From assembly GCA_964460115.1 (NCBI GenBank), contig CAYWPR010000011.1:49097-113096 (forward strand): DNA of 64,000 bases, read 5' to 3'. Origin of the DNA: JAEUJZ01 sp964460115. GTDB lineage: Bacteria > Myxococcota_A > Polyangia > Palsa-1104 > JAEUJZ01. A model generated the notes under the pieces. The model was given only the letters and a program-made list of their open reading frames with translations, ran no database searches and had not been told where the DNA came from. Shown piece after piece: positions 51,099-58,587 of this stretch. How positions within the stretch are numbered: position 1 is the stretch's first letter; each line of letters starts with the position of its first letter. Both the position numbers and the translations under genes were made by a program.

Positions 51099-52934
51099 AT
51101 GATGCAGCCTAAGTCTGTATTGAGGTGCTGGGGGCTGTCAGCACTGGTTGTTTGCCTCGCTGTACTGGTTGCGCCGTCGCCGGCCGTGGCTGCGGGTCCC
51201 GGAGATCGCGTCGCCTACCTCAACAAAAAGGCGATGGAAGACTATGACGCGCTGGAATTCGAGTCAGCTCGCAAAACCCTGACGGATGCCATTGCACTTC
51301 TGCGCAAAAACGGCACGGACCAGACCGTGCAGGCGGCGCGTACGTACATAAACCTGGGCATGGTCTACATCGCGCTGAAAGACAAATCGCGCGGCCAGCA
51401 GCAGTTTGTCAAAGCCTTGATCATCAATCCCAAAGCCAAGCTCGACCCAACGCTGGCGACGCCAGAGATGCAGCTTGTCTGGGATTCTGCGGTGGCGCAA
51501 ATGAATGGCTCGCCGCCGCCGAGCGAGCCCGCTTCGGCGCCGACTCCGACGCAAAATGACACGTCGCTGCCTGGGCCAGCGACCTCGCCGACCCCTTCTG
51601 TACCCGCGACGCCAAACGAGCTGCCGGTGACCCCCACCACGCCGTCTAAGCCGACGCAGCCGCTGGAATACAATGCCGACGAGCTGCTTGACCCTGTCTT
51701 GAAGGTGGAGTTGCAGCACAACGCGCCCGATGATGCGCGGAGCAATCAAAAGCTGACTCTTTACGCCACCACGACGGCGGTTCATCAAGGGGCGGTGGCC
51801 GCTCGAGTGTCGCTGTTTTTCCGCGGTGCCGGGCAGGAGCGCTACGCCGAAGTGACCATGCAGCCAAGCCGTCGGCAGCAGGGTGAAGTTGTCGGGCAGA
51901 TTCCGGCAGAGTCAGTAAGCGGCAAATCGCTTCAGTACTACATTTCAGCCTTTGACGCCAAAGGACGGGTTTGCGGCAGCCAGGGCTCGCCCGACAATCC
52001 GCTGATCGTGCGAGTGACTGCGGGCGGACCGGCCGTGGCGCAAGGCACAGATGGCGAAGATCCCATCCAATATGTAAAACGCGCCGACGAGGAACGCCGT
52101 CTGCAGAGTGCACGCGACTGGGTATACTTTGATCTGGGCGTGGGCAGCGGTGGCGCACTTATCATGCCGGGCACGAACGCTGAAGTAAGCTATTTTTACA
52201 GCCGCGATGATCAGGCTTACGTTCGCTCGCACGCTGCCAATAACGGCTTTGTCTGGAGCGGCATCGGCGTGCGGGCCGAGCTCGGTGTGTATTTGTGGCG
52301 CGGTTTAAGCTTGGGAGTATCGGCGCGCTTCGAACCGTATCTGAATCACAACGCCGACAGCCAGGTGAACGCCTTGAACAATTCCAGCGGCTGTTCGACC
52401 TCGCCGGGAAATCCCTGTTACTCGCCGACGGCCAAGGGCCAGTTTGGCTATGCGGTCCTTGGCAAGTTGCGCTATCAGTTTCGCAAGAATTATGGGCAGT
52501 ATTTTCGGCCCTACATCCATCTAGATGTAGGCGGCGGCGAATGGCGCGGAGCGCTGAACATCGAAGGCTCTCGGCCAAGCGATCCCAATTCGCCGTTTCA
52601 GCCTACCGACGTCTGCAGCGCTACTTACAGTGGAACTCCGAACAACCGCATGCCGCCAGGCTGCTCGTCGGTCAATGGCGGCACCATGCCGGGATATAAC
52701 CTGCGCACCAATAAGGACAACGCCGTACCAAGCGGCCTGAATCGCGTCTGTCCGGCCTCGGGACCCTGTATCGATTCGGTGCTGCTCGGCAAAGCGCTGG
52801 TTGGCGGTGGCGCCGGTTTCTATCTGGGCAACCATCGCATCGGCATTTCGGTGGATTTCAGTGTGCTGGCTGCAGTGGGCGGCCAGTTCGGACTCTTTCT
52901 GGAAACCTACGTCGGCCCTCAAATCATGTTCTAA
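51099..52934 (+). CDS. TPR protein with a C-terminal outer-membrane-barrel-like domain
   Basis: About 611 residues from ATG 51099 (51069 adds ten residues, ATG 51102 is also close). The signal peptide reads VLRCWGLSALVVCLAVLVAPSPAVAAG. The N-terminal TPR-like part (EDYDALEFESARKTLTDAIALLRKNGTDQTVQAARTYINLGMVY) is followed by a Pro/Thr-rich linker, a beta domain with PVLKVELQHNAPDDARSNQKLTLYATTTAVH, and a C-terminal barrel-like part rich in alternating strands (YFDLGVGSGGALIMPG ... GVRAELGVYLWRGLSLGVSARFEPYLNHN ... FGLFLETYVGPQIMF). It is 108 bases after ompA and may share its promoter or role. The family is not named with certainty. Confidence 0.75.
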   Translation: MMQPKSVLRCWGLSALVVCLAVLVAPSPAVAAGPGDRVAYLNKKAMEDYDALEFESARKTLTDAIALLRKNGTDQTVQAARTYINLGMVYIALKDKSRGQQQFVKALIINPKAKLDPTLATPEMQLVWDSAVAQMNGSPPPSEPASAPTPTQNDTSLPGPATSPTPSVPATPNELPVTPTTPSKPTQPLEYNADELLDPVLKVELQHNAPDDARSNQKLTLYATTTAVHQGAVAARVSLFFRGAGQERYAEVTMQPSRRQQGEVVGQIPAESVSGKSLQYYISAFDAKGRVCGSQGSPDNPLIVRVTAGGPAVAQGTDGEDPIQYVKRADEERRLQSARDWVYFDLGVGSGGALIMPGTNAEVSYFYSRDDQAYVRSHAANNGFVWSGIGVRAELGVYLWRGLSLGVSARFEPYLNHNADSQVNALNNSSGCSTSPGNPCYSPTAKGQFGYAVLGKLRYQFRKNYGQYFRPYIHLDVGGGEWRGALNIEGSRPSDPNSPFQPTDVCSATYSGTPNNRMPPGCSSVNGGTMPGYNLRTNKDNAVPSGLNRVCPASGPCIDSVLLGKALVGGGAGFYLGNHRIGISVDFSVLAAVGGQFGLFLETYVGPQIMF

Positions 52935-52940
52935 GCCAAA

Positions 52941-52962
52941 AGGGTGTTCGAAAGGACACCCT
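52941..52962 (+). other. hairpin after the TPR/barrel gene
   Basis: AGGGTGT (52941-52947) and ACACCCT (52956-52962) can pair around an 8-base loop, 7 bases after the stop codon. No T-run follows, so it is a weak or Rho-assisted terminator candidate rather than a clear intrinsic one. Confidence 0.4.
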
Positions 52963-53039
52963 GCGGTTCCGTCCTCGCTATACTTTCGCGCCCTGTTATT
53001 GCTGGCCTCCCCCAGAAACAAGCCAGACCTCGACTTTTC

Positions 53040-53071
53040 TTAGATATGGTACCGTAAGAGAGGGTATCTAA
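53040..53071. promoter_or_regulatory. inverted repeat upstream of the kinase gene
   Basis: TTAGATA (53040-53046) and TATCTAA (53065-53071) form a perfect 7-bp inverted repeat 154-185 bases before the kinase start. The second arm is followed by a run of A. The rest of 52963-53224 shows no gene. Possible operator or promoter-proximal site; function not shown. Confidence 0.3.
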
Positions 53072-53224
53072 AAAAAGTGCAGATCGCAGGTGCTCGTACC
53101 TTGTACGCAAGGTGCCCAGGCTGCGTACTTTTGTCGCGTACCCATGATTGACCATGTGGCTCGCTGCCATAGCGGTCTTGTGTATGCCGAGAGTTTCCCA
53201 TTCGTGACTGCGTAGTTTCGAGGA

Positions 53225-53642
53225 ATGAGTATGAATGACCCTCACGCAATGATCGGAACCATACTGGCAGAGCGCTTTCTGATTGAACGATCGGCTGGCC
53301 ATGGCGGAATGGGAACGGTCTATCGGGCTCGCGATCTCATGCGCGGACTGCCCGTTGCCATCAAGCTCATGCACAAAAGCAGAGCCTCTGAACTGAACTC
53401 GCAGCGCTTTGTGCGAGAGGCGAAACTTCTGGAAGAGCTGCAACATCCCGGCATCGTTTCCTATGTCACGCATGACTATACTAGAGATGGGGCACCGTTT
53501 CTGGCCATGGAGTGGCTGGATGGCGAGGATCTGGCCCAGCGGCTGCGCGGAAAAGGGCTGAGCCTGCATGAAACCCTCACCCTTCTGCAAAAGATCAGCG
53601 CTGCCTTGGCGGTCGCGCACCAAAAAGGAATCATCCATCGCG
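53225..53642 (+). pseudogene. serine/threonine protein kinase, 5' part, split by an integrated element
   Basis: The N-lobe of a Hanks-type kinase: ATILAERFLIERSAGHGG-type glycine loop (GHGGMGTVYRARD), VAIK lysine (LPVAIKLMHK), alphaC Glu in RFVREAKLLEELQHPGIVSY, the hinge AMEWLDGEDLAQRL, and then AALAVAHQKGIIHR. The HRD catalytic loop is cut after the Arg and the first base of the Asp codon (53642). Past that the frame runs about 90 bases into the element (to 53731) with unrelated residues. Joining 53642 to 59560 restores GAC for the Asp and the reading DLKPGNLFL, so the wild-type gene was intact before integration. The remaining fragment lacks DLKPxN, DFG and APE and cannot be an active kinase. 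Confidence 0.95.
53636..53642. other. left attachment site core (attL)
   Basis: CATCGCG, here encoding part of His-Arg of the kinase IIHR motif. It is followed within the element by TACCCA. The recombinase gene ends 86 bases inside, the usual place for an element-encoded integrase. Confidence 0.85.
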
Positions 53643-53727
53643 TACCCAATAAATCAACATCACCGACGGGAAAACTTGTGAAATTCAGCCGAAATAACTG
53701 CGCAGTAACTGCAACAAAATCAGTGAC

Positions 53728-54981
53728 TTAGCGGCTTGCTCCGACGGCAGACAAGACTCGCTCTAGTTGGGCTGGGGCTAAGCTGCGCAGGGCGCCGATC
53801 AGCTGGTCCAGGTCGGGCTCTAGTAGAGCGGCAGACACGCGAGACGAGCGCGCAGCGTCTATGGCGCTGGGCGCGATGTAGTGCTTGAGCGTGATGGCAT
53901 CGCTACCATGCCCCAGCGCAGCGGCGACAACGGTAGACGTTGCACCGGCCTCCACGGCCAGCGAGCTATGCAAGCCGCGCAGCGAGTGCGGGCAGACCGA
54001 GGGAATGCCGGCGAGCTTGCAGAACTTGTGCAGCTTCTTGAACAGGTGATCCGTTGGGAGCGGCGTAGCGCGATCATCGTCTGCGAAGATCAGCGACTCT
54101 GGGCCAAGCGATGCGACGCGACGCGCAAGCAGATCGCGCAGCACCGGAGCGATGGCCAGCAAGCGACGGGCGTTCTTTGTTTTGGTGCCTTCGACGATGA
54201 GGATCGTTCCATCTGCATCGATGTCGCGCTTGCGCAGGCTCAGCACTTCGCCTGAGCGCAACCCCATGAGCAGCTGCACAAGCAACGCGAGCGCAGAGCG
54301 ATTGCCGTCCCCAGCCTGCCGCAACGGCACATCGATCAGCTTCTTGGCTTCGTCGCGTCGCAGCTGTGGCTTGCCCGCATTCGCCTTGCCTATCGGCCGA
54401 ACATCCTTAAACGGGTTGCTCGTCACGTAGCGCTGACGCACGCAGAATTCAAAGAACGCTTTAGCGTCGCGTAGATTCTTGTGATGAGTGGCCGCGCTCA
54501 TCGTCTCAGTCTGCCCGCGATACAGCTTCTCTGCTTTGCCCGGAGTGATGCTCGATAGCGTCGCGCTCTGCGGCAAGTAAGCGAGCTTGCCCATGCAGGA
54601 TTCGATCGTCCGCTCTCTACAGCCGCTCTCGCGTTTGAAGTCCATGTACTCTGTGAGGACATCACCGACCGTGCGAGCGCCAGCGTCCGCCAGCGCCAAG
54701 ACCATCTGCGCCTTCGCGCGCTCTGCGTCCTCGCGAGTGTCGAAGGGAAGCGCATGCTGCGCGCTCCCCTGACGCAGCAGCAGACGCCAGCGATTGCCGC
54801 TGGGGTAGGGGCCAAAGACGCGCGTCACTGTCGGAGTCACCGCGTTTCCAGTGTCGCATGGAAGCGCTACCGACGGCAACGCTGAGCGCGTCTGCCGCTT
54901 GATGGCGCCGAGGATCTGACGGGCAAGCGCATTATGCTTGTTGCGACTTGAGCCCATGGGCTTTTTACTTCGCTGGTTCAT
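53728..54981 (-). CDS. int: tyrosine-type site-specific recombinase (integrase)
   Basis: 417 residues. The N-terminal SAM-like DNA-binding region (about 100-190, RTVGDVLTEYMDFKRESGCRERTIESCM...) is followed by the catalytic domain with all key residues: Arg242 (LMGLRSGEVLSLR), Lys267/269 (EGTKTKNARR), His332-x-x-Arg335 (CPHSLRGLHSS), His358 (LGHGSD) and nucleophile Tyr368 (LKHYIA). So the enzyme is probably active. It reads toward attL and lies at the element's left end. It likely catalyses integration at CATCGCG in the kinase catalytic-loop codons. Its operon is preceded by repressor operators at 55720-55752. The gene is GC-rich like the host. Confidence 0.93.
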   Translation of the reverse strand: MNQRSKKPMGSSRNKHNALARQILGAIKRQTRSALPSVALPCDTGNAVTPTVTRVFGPYPSGNRWRLLLRQGSAQHALPFDTREDAERAKAQMVLALADAGARTVGDVLTEYMDFKRESGCRERTIESCMGKLAYLPQSATLSSITPGKAEKLYRGQTETMSAATHHKNLRDAKAFFEFCVRQRYVTSNPFKDVRPIGKANAGKPQLRRDEAKKLIDVPLRQAGDGNRSALALLVQLLMGLRSGEVLSLRKRDIDADGTILIVEGTKTKNARRLLAIAPVLRDLLARRVASLGPESLIFADDDRATPLPTDHLFKKLHKFCKLAGIPSVCPHSLRGLHSSLAVEAGATSTVVAAALGHGSDAITLKHYIAPSAIDAARSSRVSAALLEPDLDQLIGALRSLAPAQLERVLSAVGASR

Positions 54982-54991
54982 GGTCTTCTCC

Positions 54992-55276
54992 TTAATCCTT
55001 GTTTGCTTTGTTCACGACAGGCACAACAACAGTTGCGTCAATTCCCACGCTAAATCCCAGTCGGTAAAACCATCTTGCAGAGGTAAATTCCAAACCTGGA
55101 CGCGCAAGCACGATTAGGCGTTTATCGCCTATATCAGCCTTGCCGCTCGCCACGAGCCTATAACCGGAAAAATGGTTATCAGGCACAAAGTCAACATCGA
55201 TACGAATTCTAAATGGGGTAATTCGTTTCAATTCTCTGTCATCTCGGATAGGCTGACTATCGATTGGCTTCGTCAT
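54992..55276 (-). CDS. small hypothetical element protein
   Basis: 94 residues (RIDVDFVPDNHFSGYRLVASGKADIGDKRLIVLARPGLEFTSARWFYRLGFSVGIDATVVVPVV). Strand-rich, soluble, no family recognised. It overlaps the upstream HTH gene by 20 bases and lies 10 bases before int, so it is in the int operon. A recombination directionality factor or accessory protein is possible by position alone. Confidence 0.5.
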   Translation of the reverse strand: MTKPIDSQPIRDDRELKRITPFRIRIDVDFVPDNHFSGYRLVASGKADIGDKRLIVLARPGLEFTSARWFYRLGFSVGIDATVVVPVVNKANKD

Positions 55277-55490
55277 GTTCCGCTCCTATCCGCTTATCGA
55301 TGATTGCTTGCAGCGAGGTTTTCAGCAGAACTCGCATACGCGGTGAATGAGGATGGCCAAGCCTCTCGATCTGCCACAAGGCTTCGGGCCAAATTCCCAC
55401 CGACGCTGCCAGCTCGATACGCGAGATGTTGTGCGCCTCACGCTGAGCCATGAGCCATGCGCCGAACGTCGAGCGAGGGTCAACGCTCAT
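55257..55490 (-). CDS. small XRE-like helix-turn-helix protein
   Basis: 77 residues. The N-terminal part TFGAWLMAQREAHNISRIELAASVGIWPEALWQIERLGHPHSPRM has the Cro/C1-type helix-turn-helix spacing (helix, ELAASVGI, W..IERLG). The rest is short and helical. It sits in the leftward int operon, opposite to the 55935 repressor, so it may be a Cro-like counter-regulator or an excisionase. It overlaps the preceding open frame as ATGA. Confidence 0.6.
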   Translation of the reverse strand: MSVDPRSTFGAWLMAQREAHNISRIELAASVGIWPEALWQIERLGHPHSPRMRVLLKTSLQAIIDKRIGAEHDEANR

Positions 55491-55723
55491 AGGAGCACCG
55501 ACGGATAGAGGCTGAGACAGCGCTCACAGGCTGCGGCTGGTCTGCCACCGTGGCCAAAGACCTCGCGAACCCATTTGCCACCGTCGAGATGCTCGGTGTA
55601 AGAGCCGATCTCAGCATCGGGCGAAGTAGTCCCGCAGAGCGGCTTACAACCCGACTCTCTGGTTGTGAGGTGAAGTTCCTTGGATTTTTCGTCGGGAAAT
55701 CGGTGGCTTAGGGTTTTCCTTCG
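55487..55723 (-). CDS. Cys-containing open frame without a standard start codon
   Basis: A 78-codon open stretch between a stop at 55724-55726 and a stop at 55487-55489 that overlaps the next ATG (ATGA). Its reading looks coding (SGCKPLCGTTSPDAEIG, TEHLDGGKWVREVFGHGG, AACERCLSLYPSVLL), with C-x3-C and C-x2-C pairs resembling a small zinc site. No ATG, GTG or TTG lies upstream in frame, so it either begins at a rare codon, was truncated at its 5' end, or is a decayed gene. The leftward promoter lies just before it (TTGACT 55750-55755, TACACT 55728-55733). Confidence 0.4.
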   Translation of the reverse strand, partial: RRKTLSHRFPDEKSKELHLTTRESGCKPLCGTTSPDAEIGSYTEHLDGGKWVREVFGHGGRPAAACERCLSLYPSVLL

Positions 55724-55755
55724 CTAAAGTGTATAAATTTATTCGCTAAAGTCAA
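55720..55755 (-). promoter_or_regulatory. leftward promoter with two operator repeats
   Basis: Minus-strand -35 TTGACT (55750-55755) and -10 TACACT (55728-55733), 16 bases apart. Two direct copies of TTCGCTAAAGT on the plus strand, at 55720-55730 and 55742-55752 (22 bases apart, two DNA turns), cover the -10 and -35. The half-site TTCGCTA is shared with the palindrome at 55872, so they are probably binding sites for the element's XRE repressor. Confidence 0.65.
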
Positions 55756-55871
55756 CGCTGAGACAGCTACCGACGACAGCGCTACGCACTTGCTAGAGAG
55801 AGATGGATCCAGCGATTTTCTGAGGCTGTATCCTCGAAACAAGGATCTGAATACTACGAGGTGGTAAATTG

Positions 55872-55885
55872 TTCGCTATAGCGAA
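55872..55885. promoter_or_regulatory. palindromic operator before the XRE repressor gene
   Basis: TTCGCTATAGCGAA is a perfect 14-bp palindrome, made of two inverted TTCGCTA half-sites identical to those in the leftward promoter. It lies 50 bases before the repressor's ATG, between a TTGTTC-like -35 (55869) and a weak -10, which suggests autoregulation. Confidence 0.65.
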
Positions 55886-55934
55886 TGAATTATCCCAACG
55901 TGCTTGAGCGACGGTGGCGTGATATAGAGGCGCG

Positions 55935-56192
55935 ATGAAACCGCTAGCAAGCTACAGCGTCGGACCTCGGCTGAGGTTGGCTCGCGATAAGCGAAAACTG
56001 AGCATGCAGGAACTTTCAGATAAAGCGGGCGTGGCGGCTTCTACGATTAATCATATTGAAAAAGGCGAGAAGCAACCCAGAGGGGATACCATTGAGCGTT
56101 TAGCCATCGCATTAGAAGTTGATCCATGTTGGCTGCTTTATGGGACTGGCAATAAGCCGCAATGGATAGAGCCGCGTAGCGAAAATGCCTAA
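55935..56192 (+). CDS. XRE-family (CI/Cro-like) repressor
   Basis: 85 residues. A single-domain helix-turn-helix: PRLRLARDKRKLSMQELSDKAGVAASTINHIEKGEKQPRGDTIERLAIALEVDPCWLLYG. This is the compact Cro/C1 fold with no cleavage or oligomerisation domain. It is divergent from the int operon, and operators with a shared half-site lie on both sides of its promoter region. It is probably the maintenance regulator holding the int operon off. Confidence 0.88.
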   Translation: MKPLASYSVGPRLRLARDKRKLSMQELSDKAGVAASTINHIEKGEKQPRGDTIERLAIALEVDPCWLLYGTGNKPQWIEPRSENA

Positions 56193-56256
56193 GCATCGCT
56201 ATTAATGCGATAGAGAGCCGCATTCATCACGTATCCGACAGGCGACAGGAGAAACC

Positions 56257-56598
56257 GTGATACGCACCCTCAGATATTCAGGAGTCTTGGCGGTCGCGAC
56301 GATCTGGTCGTTCTCTATCGGACTGGTTAACGCAGCGAAGCCTGAATCGATGCAAGCGCAGACGGTCGCAATGACGGCTGCTGCACCTGCTGAGCCGGGT
56401 AGATCCGATGAGATCAGATGCGGAGTCGATGCCGCGCAGCTGGCGCAGTGTCAGGCTGCGTGCGCCTCTGGAGGCATGGCGATCCGGAACTTCTGTAACA
56501 CTCTCCCAGACCCTCGCATGCGAGGCCCCTGCTTCGCTCTGGAGCTAGGCAGCGAAGTGGCCTGCAAGTCTTGGTGCTACTGGCACTTCGGGAAATAA
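56257..56598 (+). CDS. small secreted Cys-rich protein
   Basis: 113 residues from GTG 56257. The signal peptide (RYSGVLAVATIWSFSIGLVNAA) is followed by a short Ala/Pro linker and a Cys-rich domain (RCGVDAAQLAQCQAAC..., NFCNTLPD, GPCFALELG, EVACKSWCYWHFGK) with 8 Cys, probably forming disulfides. No family recognised. It is a cargo gene between the repressor and a DUF6968-like gene, 4 bases apart from the latter. Exported or surface location predicted. Confidence 0.55.
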   Translation: MIRTLRYSGVLAVATIWSFSIGLVNAAKPESMQAQTVAMTAAAPAEPGRSDEIRCGVDAAQLAQCQAACASGGMAIRNFCNTLPDPRMRGPCFALELGSEVACKSWCYWHFGK

Positions 56599-56602
56599 CC
56601 TC

Positions 56603-57037
56603 ATGACTGCGACTCCGGAGACTGCAATGAATACTCCTGCATGGATTGCAACGCGACGGCTGACCGACCCTGAAGGTGGTCCTGACCTGGAAGTCCGTTT
56701 GGGCATCCCTGCTCTGGTCGCGCCCGACTTCTGGGAGTGTCCGTTTGCGCTGGTCGAGGGGGAAAAGCAAGTCGTATCCCACACTGGCGCTGGCGTCGAT
56801 GCGTTCCAGGCGCTGGTTCAGGCGCAAGAGGGCATCCGGGCTGCCCTCTTGAAAACTGGCCGCAAGCTCTGTTGGCTCGACGGTGAACCGGGCTTCACCG
56901 GCTTCACCCGCACTGTGCCCATCAGCTTCGGCCTCGGCCTCGTGCGCCATCTGGAAGCCATTGTCGAACACGAGGTTGACCGCTACGCCCTGGAAGCCGC
57001 CGCTGGCGAGCACGGTCGTCCTTTCGAAAATTCATGA
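56603..57037 (+). CDS. DUF6968-like small protein
   Basis: 144 residues. The pattern AWIATRRLTDPEGGPDLEVRLGIPALVAPDFWECPFALVEG ... GVDAFQALVQAQEGIRAALLKTG resembles, from memory, a family of small proteins of unknown function (DUF6968-type) with one central Asp-Phe-Trp-x-Cys motif. No signal peptide. Cargo of the element. Function unknown. Confidence 0.45.
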   Translation: MTATPETAMNTPAWIATRRLTDPEGGPDLEVRLGIPALVAPDFWECPFALVEGEKQVVSHTGAGVDAFQALVQAQEGIRAALLKTGRKLCWLDGEPGFTGFTRTVPISFGLGLVRHLEAIVEHEVDRYALEAAAGEHGRPFENS

Positions 57038-57293
57038 GAGGGCAACGTGAGGGCATGTCGTGAGACCGTCTCAAAGTCGGTAAGTTCTGGATGGCAAAGT
57101 CGACCTACCTGCTAACTTTTTGCTAACTTTTTGCTGCGCAGGAATTACGCAGAGTTAAATGCTCTTTTGCGACCTCACTGAGAGCTTGCTTCCCAATCGA
57201 AGAATAGCGCGTGTGCTATTAGATTATCCCCTGCGCCTGTTGATAAGGCGGAGTATGACCTGAACGATTGACATCGCCCACCTGTTCTAAGCC
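57038..57293. other. gene-poor stretch left of the IS
   Basis: No coding frame supported. It holds two 11-bp copies of TGCTAACTTTT at 57110-57131 followed by TGCT. The left IS end starts at 57294. Confidence 0.5.
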
Positions 57294-58587
57294 TGATGCA
57301 TCCCCTCATATTCCCTTGATGAGTCCGGCACAATCGTACATGAGGTCGCTTTGATTCAGCTTGCCAGGCGCTCCGGAGCCCTCAGCTTCGGTCTATGAAC
57401 CTTCCTTCGACCCTTCTGTCTGCGCGCACCGATTCCTTTTTGACCCCCATGTTTGAGGGGGAGTTGCATGCAAAGACGCTGCTTTCTTTGCACGGCGTTG
57501 TCGTGGGAACGCTGCACTGCGCCCAAGCAGGCGTCGCGCTGATCGGCCGCGGCCTGGCCTGTGCGCGCGGCCTGTCGCAAAAGCACGCCATCAAGCAGGT
57601 CGACAGGCTCCTGAGCAACCCGCGCTTGGACCCTGTCGAGCTCACGCCCGCCTGGGTGAAGTACGTGCAGGCCGCGCGCGCTCAGATCGTCGTCGCTTTG
57701 GACTGGACCGAGTTCGCAAAGGACGGACATTCCACCATCGCCCTATCGATGATCACAAAAGGCGGGCGGGCGACGCCGCTTCTTTGGCGCTCTGTCCCGA
57801 CGGAGAATATCCAGCGCATCGCAGCAGAAGACGAGCTTCTGGAGCGCCTCCGCGCCGCGCTGGGTGAGTCGGTCCGCATTACCTTGCTCGCCGACCGCGG
57901 CTTCGGCAGCCAGGACTTCTACACCTTCCTCGAGGCGCTCCAGATCGACTACATCATCCGCATCAAAGAGTCGACGCTCGTCGAGGATAGTGACGGGAAT
58001 ACACGACCGGCGCGTGAGTATGTTCCAAAAAATGGTCGCGCCCACGCGACTCCTTCGGCGCGGGTCACCACCGACCGGAAGCCGGTCGCGCAGTTTGTAT
58101 GCAAGCATCAAAAGGGAATGAAGGAGGCCTGGTGTCTGGTGAGCAGCCGGGCGGACCTTCTGCCGTCGGAGATTATCAACTTGTATGCCCTGCGCTTTTC
58201 GATTGAAGAGCGATTTCGAGACACCAAGAATGAGCATACCGGAATGGGGCTGTCGGCGGTCCGCATCAAGTCTTGTGACCGACGCGATCGGCTGCTCCTG
58301 CTCATCGCGCTCGCGCAAGTGTTGCTGTCAATCCTGGGCGCTGCCGGCGAGAGTTTGGGCTTCGACCGTCTGCTCAAGGCCAACACCCGCCCCGGCCGTG
58401 CCCACTCCCTTTATCATCAAGGCGAGTACTACTATCAAGCGCTGTTGACCATGAAACCGGAGTCCTCAGCCGCCCTGCTCACGCGCTTCGACGAGCTGCT
58501 CCGCGCCCACCCGCAGTGCCGCGAGATCTTCGCGCTGCTGTAGCTTCTCTGCCTTTCCTCGTCGGAGAATATGAGGGGATCGATCAG
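57294..58587 (+). mobile_element. IS4-family insertion sequence
   Basis: Terminal inverted repeats of about 21 bp with 2 mismatches: the left end (57294-57314) contains ATCCCCTCATATTC, the right end (58567-58587) its complement. A single transposase lies between them. I could not find a target-site duplication beside either end, which suggests that flanking DNA was deleted after insertion. Confidence 0.8.
57395..58543 (+). CDS. IS4-family DDE transposase
   Basis: 382 residues. DDE catalytic residues are visible: Asp103 (VVALDWTEF), Asp167 (LLADRGFGSQDFY) and Glu271 in the Y-x2-R-x3-E-x6-K signature (Tyr264, Arg267, Glu271, Lys278) that defines IS4. The N-terminal DNA-binding region starts with a His/Gln-rich stretch. 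The enzyme looks complete. Confidence 0.93.
   Translation: MNLPSTLLSARTDSFLTPMFEGELHAKTLLSLHGVVVGTLHCAQAGVALIGRGLACARGLSQKHAIKQVDRLLSNPRLDPVELTPAWVKYVQAARAQIVVALDWTEFAKDGHSTIALSMITKGGRATPLLWRSVPTENIQRIAAEDELLERLRAALGESVRITLLADRGFGSQDFYTFLEALQIDYIIRIKESTLVEDSDGNTRPAREYVPKNGRAHATPSARVTTDRKPVAQFVCKHQKGMKEAWCLVSSRADLLPSEIINLYALRFSIEERFRDTKNEHTGMGLSAVRIKSCDRRDRLLLLIALAQVLLSILGAAGESLGFDRLLKANTRPGRAHSLYHQGEYYYQALLTMKPESSAALLTRFDELLRAHPQCREIFALL

Noticed and set aside
57294..58587. Target-site duplication of the IS
   Set aside because: I compared 8-13 bases on both sides of the inverted repeats at two possible boundaries and found no direct repeat.
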